DNA of 64,000 bases, taken from contig NZ_BSSE01000014.1 of assembly GCF_030268965.1 (NCBI RefSeq), forward strand, positions 62,001 through 126,000, given 5' to 3'. The notes beneath the pieces are model-generated. The model saw nothing but the letters and a program-made list of their open reading frames with translations, searched no databases and was not told the DNA's origin. This document shows, piece by piece, positions 18,141 to 26,878 of this stretch (positions within the stretch are counted from its first letter, which is position 1; the number at the start of each line of letters is the position of its first letter). A program made the position numbers and the translations under genes. Source of the DNA: Microtetraspora sp. NBRC 16547. Its GTDB lineage: Bacteria > Actinomycetota > Actinomycetes > Streptosporangiales > Streptosporangiaceae.

Positions 18141-18855
18141 TCATACTTGGTCTGCCCCCAGGTTGAGCGCCACAGCGGAGAGGACGTGTTCGAGGTGGAC
18201 CTTCGCCAGGCCCCGATAGCGGGCCCGGCGAACGCCGGTGGCCGCGACGGCCTGGCGCATGCTGCCCTCGACTCCAGCGCGGAGCTTGTACTTGTCCTGC
18301 CACTCCTTCCCGCAGCCAGACAGGGGAGAACGGCGCGTACACCGCTTCCACCAGCGCATAGCCGTCGGCGCTCTCTCCTCATCCGGCCGGGGTCGGTGGC
18401 GGTGATCGCCTCCAACGCCGCGCGGACGCACTCCCCGGCCAACTCCAGCCGGTTCAGGTCCCGGACCGCGCTGATCACGTGGGTGGAGTCGGTACGCTGC
18501 TTGTCTCCCGCCTCGATCAGGCCCTTGCCGGCGAGCTTGGCGAGCAGCAGGTCCAGAGCCTTCTCCTCCAGGCCGTGGGCGACCACCCGAGTTCGGAACT
18601 CACTGAGCACACTGGCGTCGAAGCCGGGGTCATCCAACGCCAGCCCGAGCGCGTATTTCCAGCTCAAGTCCGCCCGTACGGTCTCGGCGGCCTGCCGGTC
18701 GGTCAGGTTCTCCACCCGCTGCAACATCGTGATCAACGCCAGCCGGCCCGGTGACCAGCCCGGTTTACCCTCGATAGCGCACGCAGCCGCGAACTCTGCG
18801 TCGGCGAACAGCTCGCCCAGCTCATCTCGGACCCGGACGGGTAGCGGCGGCTGCC
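18141..18855 (-). mobile_element. Decayed IS1182-type transposase
   Basis: Transposase segments occur in order but in different frames: VRVRDELGELFADAEFAA and WSPGRLALITMLQRVENLTD upstream, then DASVLSEFRTRVVAHGLEEK, KQRTDSTHVISAVRDLNRLE, and, after a frame change and internal deletion near 18385, EGSMRQAVAATGVRRARYRG and HVLSAVALNLGADQV at the end. These match the IS1182 (DUF772 plus DDE) order. The middle of the DDE domain is missing and no start codon survives, so the element is dead. No terminal repeats were identified. Confidence 0.75.
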
Positions 18856-18913
18856 TCTTATCGCCGGTGCGGGAGGTTCTGGCGGCCGGGCCGCTGGTCC
18901 TCCCGCCGGACCA

Positions 18914-19231
18914 TCATCCTGCGGCTCTGCGCGCGCCGTCGGCCGGAGTGTTCGCGACGGCTTCGCCCGTGGCTTCGGCGGCCGTTTCGGACAGGCTGAC
19001 CTGATCCAGCAGTCCGTCGAGTGACAGTTCCAGAACCCCGGCGACGGCGACGACCGTGAAGAAGGCCGGTGTGGGGATACGGCCCCTCTCGACCTTCCGC
19101 AGCGTCTCGGGGGAGATCCCGGCCCGGAGTGCCACGTCGGTGATGCTGCGTGGGCCCCTGGCCTCGCGCAGCAGGTCGCCCAGCCGTTCCCCGCGCAGGC
19201 GGTCGGCGATCGACAACGGTTCGCGTACCAT
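18914..19231 (-). CDS. XRE-type helix-turn-helix regulator
   Basis: A 105-residue protein with a single XRE domain (about residues 12-75): LGDLLREARGPRSITDVALR then GISPETLRKVERGRIPTPAF. The tail is alanine-rich. The ATG at 19231 gives the natural domain length; the longer open frame upstream is non-homologous. It is divergent from a methionine aminopeptidase gene, with 52 bp and the palindrome ATACCGGTAT between them. XRE-MetAP pairs recur in actinomycetes, so it is probably a local repressor of itself and the peptidase. Confidence 0.85.
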   Translation of the reverse strand: MVREPLSIADRLRGERLGDLLREARGPRSITDVALRAGISPETLRKVERGRIPTPAFFTVVAVAGVLELSLDGLLDQVSLSETAAEATGEAVANTPADGARRAAG

Positions 19232-19244
19232 GAGCCCAATACTA

Positions 19245-19254
19245 ATACCGGTAT
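19245..19254. promoter_or_regulatory. Palindrome ATACCGGTAT between XRE and MetAP genes
   Basis: A perfect 10-bp palindrome centred in the divergent promoter region, within AT-rich flanks, and the best candidate operator for the XRE protein. The element overlaps likely -10 sequences in both directions. Confidence 0.5.
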
Positions 19255-19283
19255 AGTTATCGGAATCTAGAAGGAGGCAGGAA

Positions 19284-20051
19284 TTGATCGAGCTCAAGAC
19301 CGCTGGCGAGATCGAGGTGATGCGTGAGGCCGGCCGGGTCGTCGCGGCGGTACACACGCAGGTCCGCTCGCACGCGACCGTCGGAGTGTCTCTGCGCGAG
19401 CTCGACGAGTTGGCCCGCCAGATCATGCACGAGGCCGGAGCCGGATCGTCCTTTCTCGGCTACCACCCGGCGTTCGGTGCCACTCCCTACCCTGGCGTGA
19501 TCTGCACCTCGGTGAACGAGGTCATGCTGCACGGCCTGCCCACCGGCTACCGGCTCCGTGACGGCGACCTGCTGAGCATCGACTGCGGCGCCCACATCGA
19601 CGGCTGGCATGCCGACGCCGCTGTCAGTTTCTGCGTCGGCCGGGCTCGCCAGGGCGACGGCGATCTGATCGCGACGGCCGAGCGCATGCTGGCCGCCGGA
19701 ATCAAGCAGGCCGTGCCGGGCGCGCGGCTGGGCGACATCGGCCAGGCCATGTCCCGCATCGGCCGCGCGGCCGGTTACGGCATCCAGCACGACTTCGCCG
19801 GCCACGGCATCGGGCGGGCCATGCACGAGGACCCGTGGGTACCCAACGAGGGCCGTCGAGGGCACGGCCTGAGGCTCCGCCCCGGCCTGGTCATCGCCAT
19901 CGAGCCCAGCCTGATGGCCGGAGGCGGGGACGACTACGCGATGGCCGAGGATGGCTGGTCCCTGTGCAGCGGAGACGGCAGCCGCACGGTCCACGTCGAG
20001 CATTCAGTGGCCGTCACCGACGACGGACCGGTCATCCTGACCCTTCCCTAA
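19284..20051 (+). CDS. map: Type I methionine aminopeptidase
   Basis: A 255-residue MetAP. All five metal ligands are visible: Asp in LLSIDCGAHIDGWHADAAV (both aspartates), His in FAGHGIGRAMHEDP, Glu in AIEPSLMAG and Glu in VEHSVAVTD. It removes N-terminal methionine from nascent proteins. The TTG start at 19284 is supported by AAGGAGG 6 nt upstream. It is not in the usual secY-adk-map context but paired with an XRE regulator, so it is probably a conditional paralogue, perhaps made when the housekeeping enzyme is inhibited; this is inference. Confidence 0.92.
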   Translation: MIELKTAGEIEVMREAGRVVAAVHTQVRSHATVGVSLRELDELARQIMHEAGAGSSFLGYHPAFGATPYPGVICTSVNEVMLHGLPTGYRLRDGDLLSIDCGAHIDGWHADAAVSFCVGRARQGDGDLIATAERMLAAGIKQAVPGARLGDIGQAMSRIGRAAGYGIQHDFAGHGIGRAMHEDPWVPNEGRRGHGLRLRPGLVIAIEPSLMAGGGDDYAMAEDGWSLCSGDGSRTVHVEHSVAVTDDGPVILTLP

Positions 20052-20238
20052 CGCCCGATGAGAGAGGGCCGGAGTTCGTTCGAGGTCAGGGCCGGGCTGG
20101 GGTGAGCGCGAGTCTCACTCCGAACGCCAGCAGGCCGTGCCGGCGGTTGCCTGGGTGGCGTGCCCCGCCCTCGCCCAGGGCCCGGGCACGCTGTGTCGTC
20201 ATAGACGATCCCCGGGGGCTCCTGGAACCGCAGCACCA

Positions 20239-20754
20239 TCAAGCCCGAAAACCCGGTGCGCGCCGGAGAAGGTGCTGCTGCCAGACCTGGTTTTCGTCGA
20301 AGTGGTTGTCGTAAAGGTCCTGGGCTTCGAGGATGCTCTCCAAGGTGGCCTCGCCTCTGGCGACACGCTGCAGTTGGCGGAAGTACTCGAAGCGCTCTAT
20401 TCCGGGCGTGACGACGATCAGCAGATCGGCCTCGGTTCCGGGGGCGGCGGCGAAGGCGTGGACGGCGCGGGGCGGGACCACGACCAGGTCTCCCTGCTCC
20501 GCCGTGAGGACGCGTTCTCCGGTGAGGATCTCGGCCGCCCCCTGCAGGACGTAGAAGAGCTCGCTGGCCCTGGTGTGATGGTGCGGCGACGCTCCCGAGA
20601 CTCCCTGCCCGAGGGTGATCCGCTGAGCGCTGAGAGCTCCCCCCACCTGACTGCTGTCGGCATACAGTCGCCCGGTCACCTGGGCGGTCGCGAGGATCTC
20701 GGTCTCCGCCTCTCGTACCACCACGACGTCATGGGATGGAACAGGTAGTGACAT
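20239..20754 (-). CDS. Cupin domain protein
   Basis: A 171-residue single cupin barrel (about residues 45-130). The first motif carries the metal ligands in SGASPHHHTRASELFYVLQG and the second in LVVVPPRAVHAFAAAP. The tail after the barrel (ILEAQDLYDNHF) is typical of small cupins of unknown role, and the same DNHF ending recurs in the cupin at 44407. The ATG at 20754 has AAGGGG upstream and lies 26 bp inside the end of the SARP gene, so it may be co-transcribed with it. The substrate is unknown. Confidence 0.87.
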   Translation of the reverse strand: MSLPVPSHDVVVVREAETEILATAQVTGRLYADSSQVGGALSAQRITLGQGVSGASPHHHTRASELFYVLQGAAEILTGERVLTAEQGDLVVVPPRAVHAFAAAPGTEADLLIVVTPGIERFEYFRQLQRVARGEATLESILEAQDLYDNHFDENQVWQQHLLRRAPGFRA

Positions 20755-21658
20755 ATGACAGCGCCCCTTTCGTCGTCGGTGGAGTGCCCGTCTGTGGCGA
20801 CGTTGCCAACACCTTCGGAGTGAGCCTGGTGGTCGCCTGACGCCGCACCCTCGCACAGCTGTTGCCGTGCAGTCGCACTACGTGCCGCGGGGTGAGCGAG
20901 GGATCGTGGTGCAGGATCCGATCCTCCATCAGGCGGATGCGGGGATCGGGGTCGAGACCGAAGGCCTCGGCCATCTGCCTGCGTCCTTCGGCGATGAGGG
21001 ACAGCGCGTCCGCCTGCCGGCCCGCCTGGTAGAGCGCGTGCGCGGTGAGCGCACGCAGTCGCTCCCGGTAGGGGAAGGCCGCCAGCATCCGTCCCAGTTC
21101 GGGGACCAGCGCAGGGCCGAGCCCCTGAGCCAGATCCGCCTCCGCCGCGTCCTCGATGAGGCCCCTGTGCAACTCGGCCAGGTAGTGCGCCTCGTCACGG
21201 ATCCATGGCCCGTCGGGAAAATCCATTAGCGGCTTCCCGCGCCACTCGGCGAGTGCCTTGCCCAGATAGGCCGACGCCTGCGCGCTGTGGCCCGCGGCGA
21301 AGAGCCTGCGGCCCTCCTCTGCCAGGATGCGCACCCGTCCGATGTCCAGGGACTCCTGCCGGACGGTCAGGCGGTAGCCCCTGTGGCGCCTGGTGATGAT
21401 CTCGTAGTCGCCGCGTCGCTCCGTACCCGGCTCGAGGATCCGGCGCAGCTTGGACACGTACGCATGCAGGCTGCTCACAGCGACGCGACTGTTCGCGGTC
21501 TCCGGCCAGATCACGTCGATGAGCTGCTCGATGTCGATGGTCTTATCTGCCCTGAGCATCAGCGCGCCGAGCACCATGCGCTGCTTTCTGGGGCCGAGAT
21601 CAAGTGACGTGCCGTCAGCCGCCAGCACCGCCGTCTCACCGAGTAGCCGGAAGTCCAT
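20729..21658 (-). CDS. SARP-type transcriptional activator (BTAD domain)
   Basis: A 309-residue protein. The N-terminal OmpR-type winged helix (about residues 1-95) starts MDFRLLGETAVLAADGTSLD and has VSSLHAYVSKLRRILEPG. The bacterial transcriptional activation domain (about 100-250) contains EWRGKPLMDFPDGPWIRDEA and TPSP-like helices. SARP proteins usually activate secondary-metabolite genes, but no biosynthetic cluster is in the window. The ATG at 21658 is preferred because GGAGGA lies 5 nt upstream, inside the alternative ATG at 21670. It sits between two cupin genes on the same strand. Confidence 0.9.
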   Translation of the reverse strand: MDFRLLGETAVLAADGTSLDLGPRKQRMVLGALMLRADKTIDIEQLIDVIWPETANSRVAVSSLHAYVSKLRRILEPGTERRGDYEIITRRHRGYRLTVRQESLDIGRVRILAEEGRRLFAAGHSAQASAYLGKALAEWRGKPLMDFPDGPWIRDEAHYLAELHRGLIEDAAEADLAQGLGPALVPELGRMLAAFPYRERLRALTAHALYQAGRQADALSLIAEGRRQMAEAFGLDPDPRIRLMEDRILHHDPSLTPRHVVRLHGNSCARVRRQATTRLTPKVLATSPQTGTPPTTKGALSYVTTCSIP

Positions 21659-21724
21659 GATCTCCTCCATGAATGACGGAAGGCCCCTGGCCGGGGCCTC
21701 CCTCGGCCGGCCTGAATGAGAGGG

Positions 21725-22186
21725 TTACTGTGCGGGACGGCCGATGAAGCTGGTCCGGTTCCGCTCAGCGATCTCGGTGATGAGCGGAGCCAGTTCCTCC
21801 ATCGCGCGCCCGGGGGGAACGTTCGCGTCGAGGTCGGCGAAGAGCTTTCCGGTGCCGTCGGTCAGGCTGAAAGCCAGGAACTTCGCGGCCTTGCTGCGCA
21901 CCTCGATGGTGTGCACGGCACCAGTGGGGACCGTGATCGACTCGCCGGGGCCCATCTCGTACCGCTTGGAGCCCACCTGAACTGACATCCTGCCGTGCAG
22001 CATGTAGTACGACTCGGGCCAGGGGTGCCGGTGCGGCGGGACGAAGCTACCTCGCTCGCCGTCGATCTCGAACAACTCGTACTCACCATTGGTGTGCTCC
22101 GCGCCGACCTTCACCGTCGCGGTGCTGTCGACCGTGAACAGCTCCCTGCCCTCGCCGGCAAGGCTGTGGTGAATTTGCTGGGACAT
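21725..22186 (-). CDS. Cupin domain protein
   Basis: A 153-residue cupin with motif 1 FVPPHRHPWPESYYMLHG and motif 2 ITVPTGAVHTIEV, a conserved two-histidine plus glutamate metal site. A strong AAGGAG site precedes the ATG at 22186. It is the first gene of a likely cupin-SARP-cupin unit and is divergent from a LuxR regulator. Proteins of this type are often dioxygenase-like or small-molecule sensors; the substrate is not evident. Confidence 0.87.
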   Translation of the reverse strand: MSQQIHHSLAGEGRELFTVDSTATVKVGAEHTNGEYELFEIDGERGSFVPPHRHPWPESYYMLHGRMSVQVGSKRYEMGPGESITVPTGAVHTIEVRSKAAKFLAFSLTDGTGKLFADLDANVPPGRAMEELAPLITEIAERNRTSFIGRPAQ

Positions 22187-22323
22187 CGAATCTCCTTCTG
22201 TGGCACTGGGGTTGCAGTCCCCGGTGCTACTGCATTGCGCCCTCACGTTAAGAACCAGGTGCGGTCGCGCTCCATCCCACGCGAAGGGTGATCTCGCCCG
22301 GCCGGCACCCCCAGAAATCTGGG

Positions 22324-23409
22324 ATGGTGGCCGGCGAAGGACTCTTCGATAATGGGACCGTGGTGAACCAGGCACGGGCCTGCGAGGCCAAGCGCGCCCT
22401 ATCCGCCCTCGCGGCGGCCGGCCTGAGCCCGGCCGACGTCCAGCAGGAGGCGATCGACGTGGTCGGCAAGGTCGTGCCGTACGACGCCACCTGCTGGGCG
22501 GCTGTGGACCCGCAGACCATGCTGCCCACCGGTTCGGTGACGGTCGACCTCAACCCCTCGAAACAGCAGGAGGCGCTGTTCGCCGAGATCGAGTACGGCC
22601 CTTCTGACGGCAACAGCTTCGCCGACCTGGCGCGGAGGCAGGTCCCCATCGGCCGGCTCTCCGACCTGCCGTTCGGCGAGGTCGTGCGCAGCCGGCGCTT
22701 CAACGAGCTCTACAAGTCCATCGGGGTGGCCTTCGACCTGCGCGCGTCCTTTGTCAGCGACGGTGCCTGCTGGGGGATCGCCGGCCTGATGCGCGGCCCT
22801 GGTGGACCCGACTTCTCCACGGCCGAGGCAGACTTCCTGACCTCGGCCGCTCCGCTGATCGGCATAGCGCTGCGGACGGCGAACAGGAGCAGGATGCCCG
22901 GCACCAGTGCGGGCTCCGGCGGCCCGGTGGTGATCGTGCTCGGTGCTGGCGGCGAGTTCAAGGGCGCGACGCCCGCCGCCCTCGAATGGCTGGAGGCCTG
23001 GCAGGCGACACGCCCCGGCTGGCTCGATGTTGCACTGCAGGCGGTGGCCGCCACGCTGTCCGGTTCCCCTACGGGCACGGCGTACGCCCGCATGCGTGAC
23101 ATCTCGGGGACCTGGGTCGCGCTCCGCGCCGCGCAGTTGATGGCCCTGGACTCGCCGGCCGAGCGGGTGCTCATCACCGTCGAACCGGTGCCCGCCGACG
23201 AGGTGATCGGCATTATGCTGACCTCCTACGCCCTGACCGCGCGAGAGCGAGAGGTGTGCGAGGAGGTCCTCACGGGCCGTTCCACCGCCGAGATCGCCGA
23301 TCGGTTGTATCTGTCGGCCTACACCGTTCAGGACTACCTCAAATCGATCTTCACGAAGGTCGGCGTGCGCAGTCGCAACCAGCTCCTCAGTCGTCTCCAC
23401 GGTTCCTAA
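22324..23409 (+). CDS. LuxR family regulator with GAF-like domain
   Basis: A 361-residue protein. An N-terminal GAF-like sensor region (about residues 30-200) is followed by a linker and a C-terminal LuxR helix-turn-helix (about 300-360): LTAREREVCEEVLTGRSTAE and LSAYTVQDYLKSIFTKVGV. The ATG at 22324 is used, but GTG codons at 22288, 22360 and 22363 are also possible. It is divergent from the cupin-SARP genes, so it is a likely regulator of that group. A strong hairpin follows it at 23484. Confidence 0.87.
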   Translation: MVAGEGLFDNGTVVNQARACEAKRALSALAAAGLSPADVQQEAIDVVGKVVPYDATCWAAVDPQTMLPTGSVTVDLNPSKQQEALFAEIEYGPSDGNSFADLARRQVPIGRLSDLPFGEVVRSRRFNELYKSIGVAFDLRASFVSDGACWGIAGLMRGPGGPDFSTAEADFLTSAAPLIGIALRTANRSRMPGTSAGSGGPVVIVLGAGGEFKGATPAALEWLEAWQATRPGWLDVALQAVAATLSGSPTGTAYARMRDISGTWVALRAAQLMALDSPAERVLITVEPVPADEVIGIMLTSYALTAREREVCEEVLTGRSTAEIADRLYLSAYTVQDYLKSIFTKVGVRSRNQLLSRLHGS

Positions 23410-23483
23410 TCCAGGGACAGGAGCTGGAAGTTCAGTGGCGCTGACGCCGCGCATGCCCGGCGGGCTCAGACGGAGAAGATCGC

Positions 23484-23515
23484 GCGGGGTTTCCCACGAA
23501 CGTGGGAGACCCCGC
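23484..23515 (+). terminator. Hairpin after the LuxR gene
   Basis: A 15-bp stem with one G-T pair and a 2-base loop: GCGGGGTTTCCCACG (23484-23498) then CGTGGGAGACCCCGC (23501-23515), 75 bp past the LuxR stop codon. There is no T-run. Terminator function is inferred. Confidence 0.6.
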
Positions 23516-23707
23516 TCTCGGGCCTCCGTGAGGTGCCGTGTGCACCCCGAGACTGGCTCTGATACCGTTGCCGCCTCTGGCAGAGATCGTTCCGAGGAGG
23601 TGAGACCCATTCCCCTGTATCAGGCTGGGTGCTCCCACCTCACAGCCGTGCGGTCCCTCTGACCTAGGCGACCGCGGGAGCGCCCACGGGCATCCCGAAA
23701 GGCTTCC

Positions 23708-24541
23708 ATGTCGGCTTCGCCGTCGCTTCATTCCTTGTCAGTCATCGTCGCCACACTTCGGGCCGCTGGATGCGTCTTCGCCGAGGACGAGGCACAGTTG
23801 CTCGTCTCCACGGCACGCACCCCGGCCGATCTCACCGCCATGGTGGACCGGCGGGTCGCGGGACTGCCCCTCGAACACGTCCTGGGCTGGGCCGATTTCT
23901 GCGGCCTGCGCATAGCCGTGGACCCCGGCGTCTTCGTCCCCCGCCCCCGCACCGAGTTCCTCATCGGCCAGGCCGCCGCCCTCGCCCGGCCGGGAGCCGT
24001 CGTCGTCGACCTGTGCTGCGGCTCCGGCGCGGTGGGCGCCGCGCTGGCCGCGGCCGAGGACCGCGTCGAACTGCACGCCGTGGACATCGACCCCGTCGCC
24101 GTGCGATGCGCCCGCCGCAATCTCGCCGCCGTCGGGGGTCACGTGTACGAGGGCGATCTGTACGCGCCGCTGTCCGCCGCTCTGCGAGGCCGCGTCGACG
24201 TCCTGGTCGCCAGCGCACCTTACGTGCCGACCGACGCGATCGGCCTGCTGCCACCGGAGGCCCGGATTCACGAGCCCCGGGTGGCGCTCGACGGCGGCGC
24301 GGACGGGCTCGACATCGTACGACGGGTGATCGCCGAGGCGCCGCTGTGGCTCGCACCGGAGGGTCACCTGCTGGTCGAGACGAGCGAGCGTCAGGCGGCG
24401 CAGACCGTCGAAGCCGTCGCCCGCGCGGGGCTGATCCCGCGCGTGGCCGGTTCGGACGAGCTGGACGCCACCGCCGTCATCGGGACCTGGTCCGCCCCCG
24501 CCGCGAACGCGCCCGACACCCGACGACCGAGCGCCCGGTAG
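23708..24541 (+). CDS. PrmC/HemK-related protein N5-glutamine methyltransferase, altered motif
   Basis: A 277-residue SAM-dependent methyltransferase of the PrmC-related actinobacterial group. A short N-terminal helical domain includes LPLEHVLGWADFCGLRI and VFVPRPRTEFLI. The Rossmann domain has the SAM motif VVDLCCGSGAVGAAL. The catalytic NPPY-type motif reads VASAPYVPTD, so the glutamine-binding Asn is Ser. PrmC methylates release factors; this paralogue may act on something else or be impaired. The ATG at 23708 gives the expected length. It is followed at 9 bp by the DUF952 gene. Confidence 0.85.
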   Translation: MSASPSLHSLSVIVATLRAAGCVFAEDEAQLLVSTARTPADLTAMVDRRVAGLPLEHVLGWADFCGLRIAVDPGVFVPRPRTEFLIGQAAALARPGAVVVDLCCGSGAVGAALAAAEDRVELHAVDIDPVAVRCARRNLAAVGGHVYEGDLYAPLSAALRGRVDVLVASAPYVPTDAIGLLPPEARIHEPRVALDGGADGLDIVRRVIAEAPLWLAPEGHLLVETSERQAAQTVEAVARAGLIPRVAGSDELDATAVIGTWSAPAANAPDTRRPSAR

Positions 24542-24550
24542 GGTCGGCGC

Positions 24551-24898
24551 ATGATCGTGCACCTGGCCCTGGAGGCCGACTGGACCGAGGCGATGAAGCG
24601 GGGCGAGTACCGCGTCTCCACGCTCGGCCGGACCCTCGACGAGGAGGGCTTCATCCACGCCTCGACCGGCCCCGGCCAGGCGCGCGGCGTGGCCGGCCGC
24701 TACTACCGCGAGGTGACCGAGCCGCTGGTCCTGCTCACCATCGACGAGGACCTGCTCGGCTGTCCCGTACGGTACGAGATCCCGGACGGCTCGGCCGAGG
24801 CGTTCCCGCACATCTACGGACCGGTCCCGGTCGAGGCGGTCGTCGCCGTCGCCGACTTCCCCCTCGATCTGGAACCGGACCGACCGCTGCCCGCCTGA
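24551..24898 (+). CDS. DUF952 family protein
   Basis: A 115-residue protein with the DUF952 signature: an HLALEADW start, EEGFIHASTGPGQARGVAGR, and FPHIYGPVPVEAVVAV. The fold resembles ADP-ribosyltransferase-like or glutathione-transferase-related small domains, but the function is unknown. It follows the methyltransferase by 9 bp and is probably in the same transcript. It is convergent with the racemase gene. Confidence 0.88.
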   Translation: MIVHLALEADWTEAMKRGEYRVSTLGRTLDEEGFIHASTGPGQARGVAGRYYREVTEPLVLLTIDEDLLGCPVRYEIPDGSAEAFPHIYGPVPVEAVVAVADFPLDLEPDRPLPA

Positions 24899-24905
24899 AC
24901 GGCCC

Positions 24906-25682
24906 TCAGCCGAGCGCCAGGTCGGCGACCCGACGGGCCAGCAGGCGGGCGGGGTCGACGATCGGAACGGGGACGCGGGAGCCGTCCAGGGCCAGAACGA
25001 GCTCGGTGCACGCGGTGACGACCCGCTCGGCGCCGCGTTCGGCGAGGGAACGCGCGACCTCGGCCAGCGTCCGCCTGTGGGCCGGTCGGGCACCACCGCT
25101 CTTGACGGCGCCGATGGCCGCCATGACCTGCCGCTGGCCGGGCTCGTCCGGCTCGATCGCCACAACGCCGCGCCGCCGCAAGGCCTCCGCGTACAGGCCC
25201 GCGTACAGAGTGCCCGAGGTGGCCAGCACACCGGCCGCGCGGACACCGTCGGCGGCGAGGGCGTCGGCCGTGACCTCGATGATGCTCACCAGCTCCAGCC
25301 CTGCCTCGTCCGCCAGGCGCGGGACGAAGGCATGGGCGGTGTTGCAGGGCACGGCGAGCACCTCGCACCCCGCCTGCTTCAGCGCCTCGATGCCGCGCCG
25401 CAGGTACGGGGTCGGGTCCTCACCGCCGCCGAGCAAGCTCAGGGAACGGTCGGGGACACGGGGATCACCCCAGATGACGACGGGCACGTGCCCCTGGTCG
25501 CAGGTGGCCGCCGTCTCCTCCACGAGCTTGCCGTAGAAGTCGACGGTGGCCGCCGGGCCCATGCCGCCCAGGACGCCGACCAGCCGGGGCGCTCTCACCG
25601 GGCACCGCGCGTCCAGTCCTGATGTGGGATCGACCACCCGCCCCCCGGCCGATACCAGTTCGCGGTCGCGGGACCGAGTCAT
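24906..25682 (-). CDS. Aspartate/glutamate racemase family protein
   Basis: A 258-residue racemase: VGVLGGMGPAATVDFYGKLV near the N-terminus, the first catalytic cysteine in LAVPCNTAHAFVP and the second in VVTACTELVLALDG. Both thiols are therefore present, as needed for two-base racemisation of aspartate or glutamate without PLP. The ATG at 25682 has AGGAGAGGA upstream; a longer open frame is non-homologous. It is divergent from a double-module Lrp regulator, which may control it in response to an amino acid. Confidence 0.9.
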   Translation of the reverse strand: MTRSRDRELVSAGGRVVDPTSGLDARCPVRAPRLVGVLGGMGPAATVDFYGKLVEETAATCDQGHVPVVIWGDPRVPDRSLSLLGGGEDPTPYLRRGIEALKQAGCEVLAVPCNTAHAFVPRLADEAGLELVSIIEVTADALAADGVRAAGVLATSGTLYAGLYAEALRRRGVVAIEPDEPGQRQVMAAIGAVKSGGARPAHRRTLAEVARSLAERGAERVVTACTELVLALDGSRVPVPIVDPARLLARRVADLALG

Positions 25683-25816
25683 CGAGTGGCGTCCTCTCCT
25701 TCGCGGGCAGCCAGGGCCGAGCCAGGGCCGAGTCAGGGGCGGCCGCCCGCACAAGGATCGAGGTATAAGTTGTCGCCAATGTCCAGACGCAGCAATGCGC
25801 CACCAATGGGGTAAAT

Positions 25817-26878
25817 ATGCAGGATTCCGACATCGAGCAGCGCTCCCGGCTGCTGTCGGAGACCGACCTCGAGCTCATCGACGCCCTCCAGATCAACCCA
25901 CGGGCGAGCTGGGTGGACGTGGGGGCGGCGATCGGCGCGGATCCTGTGACGGCGGCGCGGCGCTGGCAGCGGCTCAACAGCGCAGGGGAGGCGTGGACCA
26001 CGGCTGCTCTGGGGCAGCGCCAGATGCACGCGATGAGCATGGCGTTCCTGGAGATCGACTGCGAGGCCGGGACGGCGGTCGAGGTGGCGGACACGCTCGC
26101 GACGGCGGGGCACCTCATCACCGTTCAGCACGTCGCCGCCGGTCACGACCTGTTCGTGATCGCCGCCGCCGCGTCGACGACGGCTCTGGCGGACTACCTG
26201 CTCACGGACCTGCCGCGGGTGCCCGGCGTGACGAAGGTGCGCACCCATGTCGCCACACGCGTCTTCGAGGCCTCCTGCCGCTGGCGGCTGCGCGTGTTGT
26301 CACCCCGAGCCGCCGGCACGCTGGCCAGGCGGCCCGCTCCGCCGGTGTCCACCAGGCAGATGGACAAGACCGACCGGCTCCTGTTCAAGGCCCTGCTCGC
26401 GGACGGCCGCGCCGGCTACTCCGATCTCGCGGGCGCGGTCGGCACGTCCGAGCGTACGGTGCAGCGCAGGCTGTCACGCCTGGTCGCGACCGGCGACATC
26501 GACTTCCGCTGCGACCTGGCCCGCTCGCACGCGGGCTGGCACTCCTCGGCGGTGCTGTGGCTGCGGATGCCGGACGGCCTGCTGGAGGAGACGGGCCGGG
26601 CACTGCTCGACTGGCCGGAGACACGGACGTGCGCGGCGCTCGCGGGGTCCCGCAACATGCTCCTCACCGTCGGCCTGCACGCGGTCTCCGACCTGCACCC
26701 GCTGGTGGTGCGCCTCGAAGAGCGGTTCCCCTACGTGAGCGTCGCCGACCGGCAGATCGTCCTGAGGCAGTCGAAGCTCTATGGACGGGTCCTGGACCCC
26801 TTCGGTCGCTCCGTGGGCGTCGTCCCGGTGGACCCGTGGAGCCTGTCGCCGCGTGTCAGTCGTTCCGGACGTTCCTGA
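25817..26878 (+). CDS. Lrp/AsnC regulator with two HTH-RAM modules
   Basis: A 353-residue regulator made of two AsnC units. The first has the HTH LSETDLELIDALQINPRASW with a following ligand-binding region (about residues 75-150); the second has MDKTDRLLFKALLADGR and GTSERTVQRRLSRLVATGDI with a second RAM-like region. Duplicated Lrp proteins of this size occur in actinomycetes and usually sense amino acids. It is divergent from the racemase gene (134 bp apart). Its TGA stop codon is the first three bases of an 18-bp tandem repeat array. Confidence 0.9.
   Translation: MQDSDIEQRSRLLSETDLELIDALQINPRASWVDVGAAIGADPVTAARRWQRLNSAGEAWTTAALGQRQMHAMSMAFLEIDCEAGTAVEVADTLATAGHLITVQHVAAGHDLFVIAAAASTTALADYLLTDLPRVPGVTKVRTHVATRVFEASCRWRLRVLSPRAAGTLARRPAPPVSTRQMDKTDRLLFKALLADGRAGYSDLAGAVGTSERTVQRRLSRLVATGDIDFRCDLARSHAGWHSSAVLWLRMPDGLLEETGRALLDWPETRTCAALAGSRNMLLTVGLHAVSDLHPLVVRLEERFPYVSVADRQIVLRQSKLYGRVLDPFGRSVGVVPVDPWSLSPRVSRSGRS

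Noticed and set aside
20052-20238. Possible small gene between MetAP and cupin genes
   Set aside because: No protein-like frame or ribosome site; treated as plain intergenic sequence.
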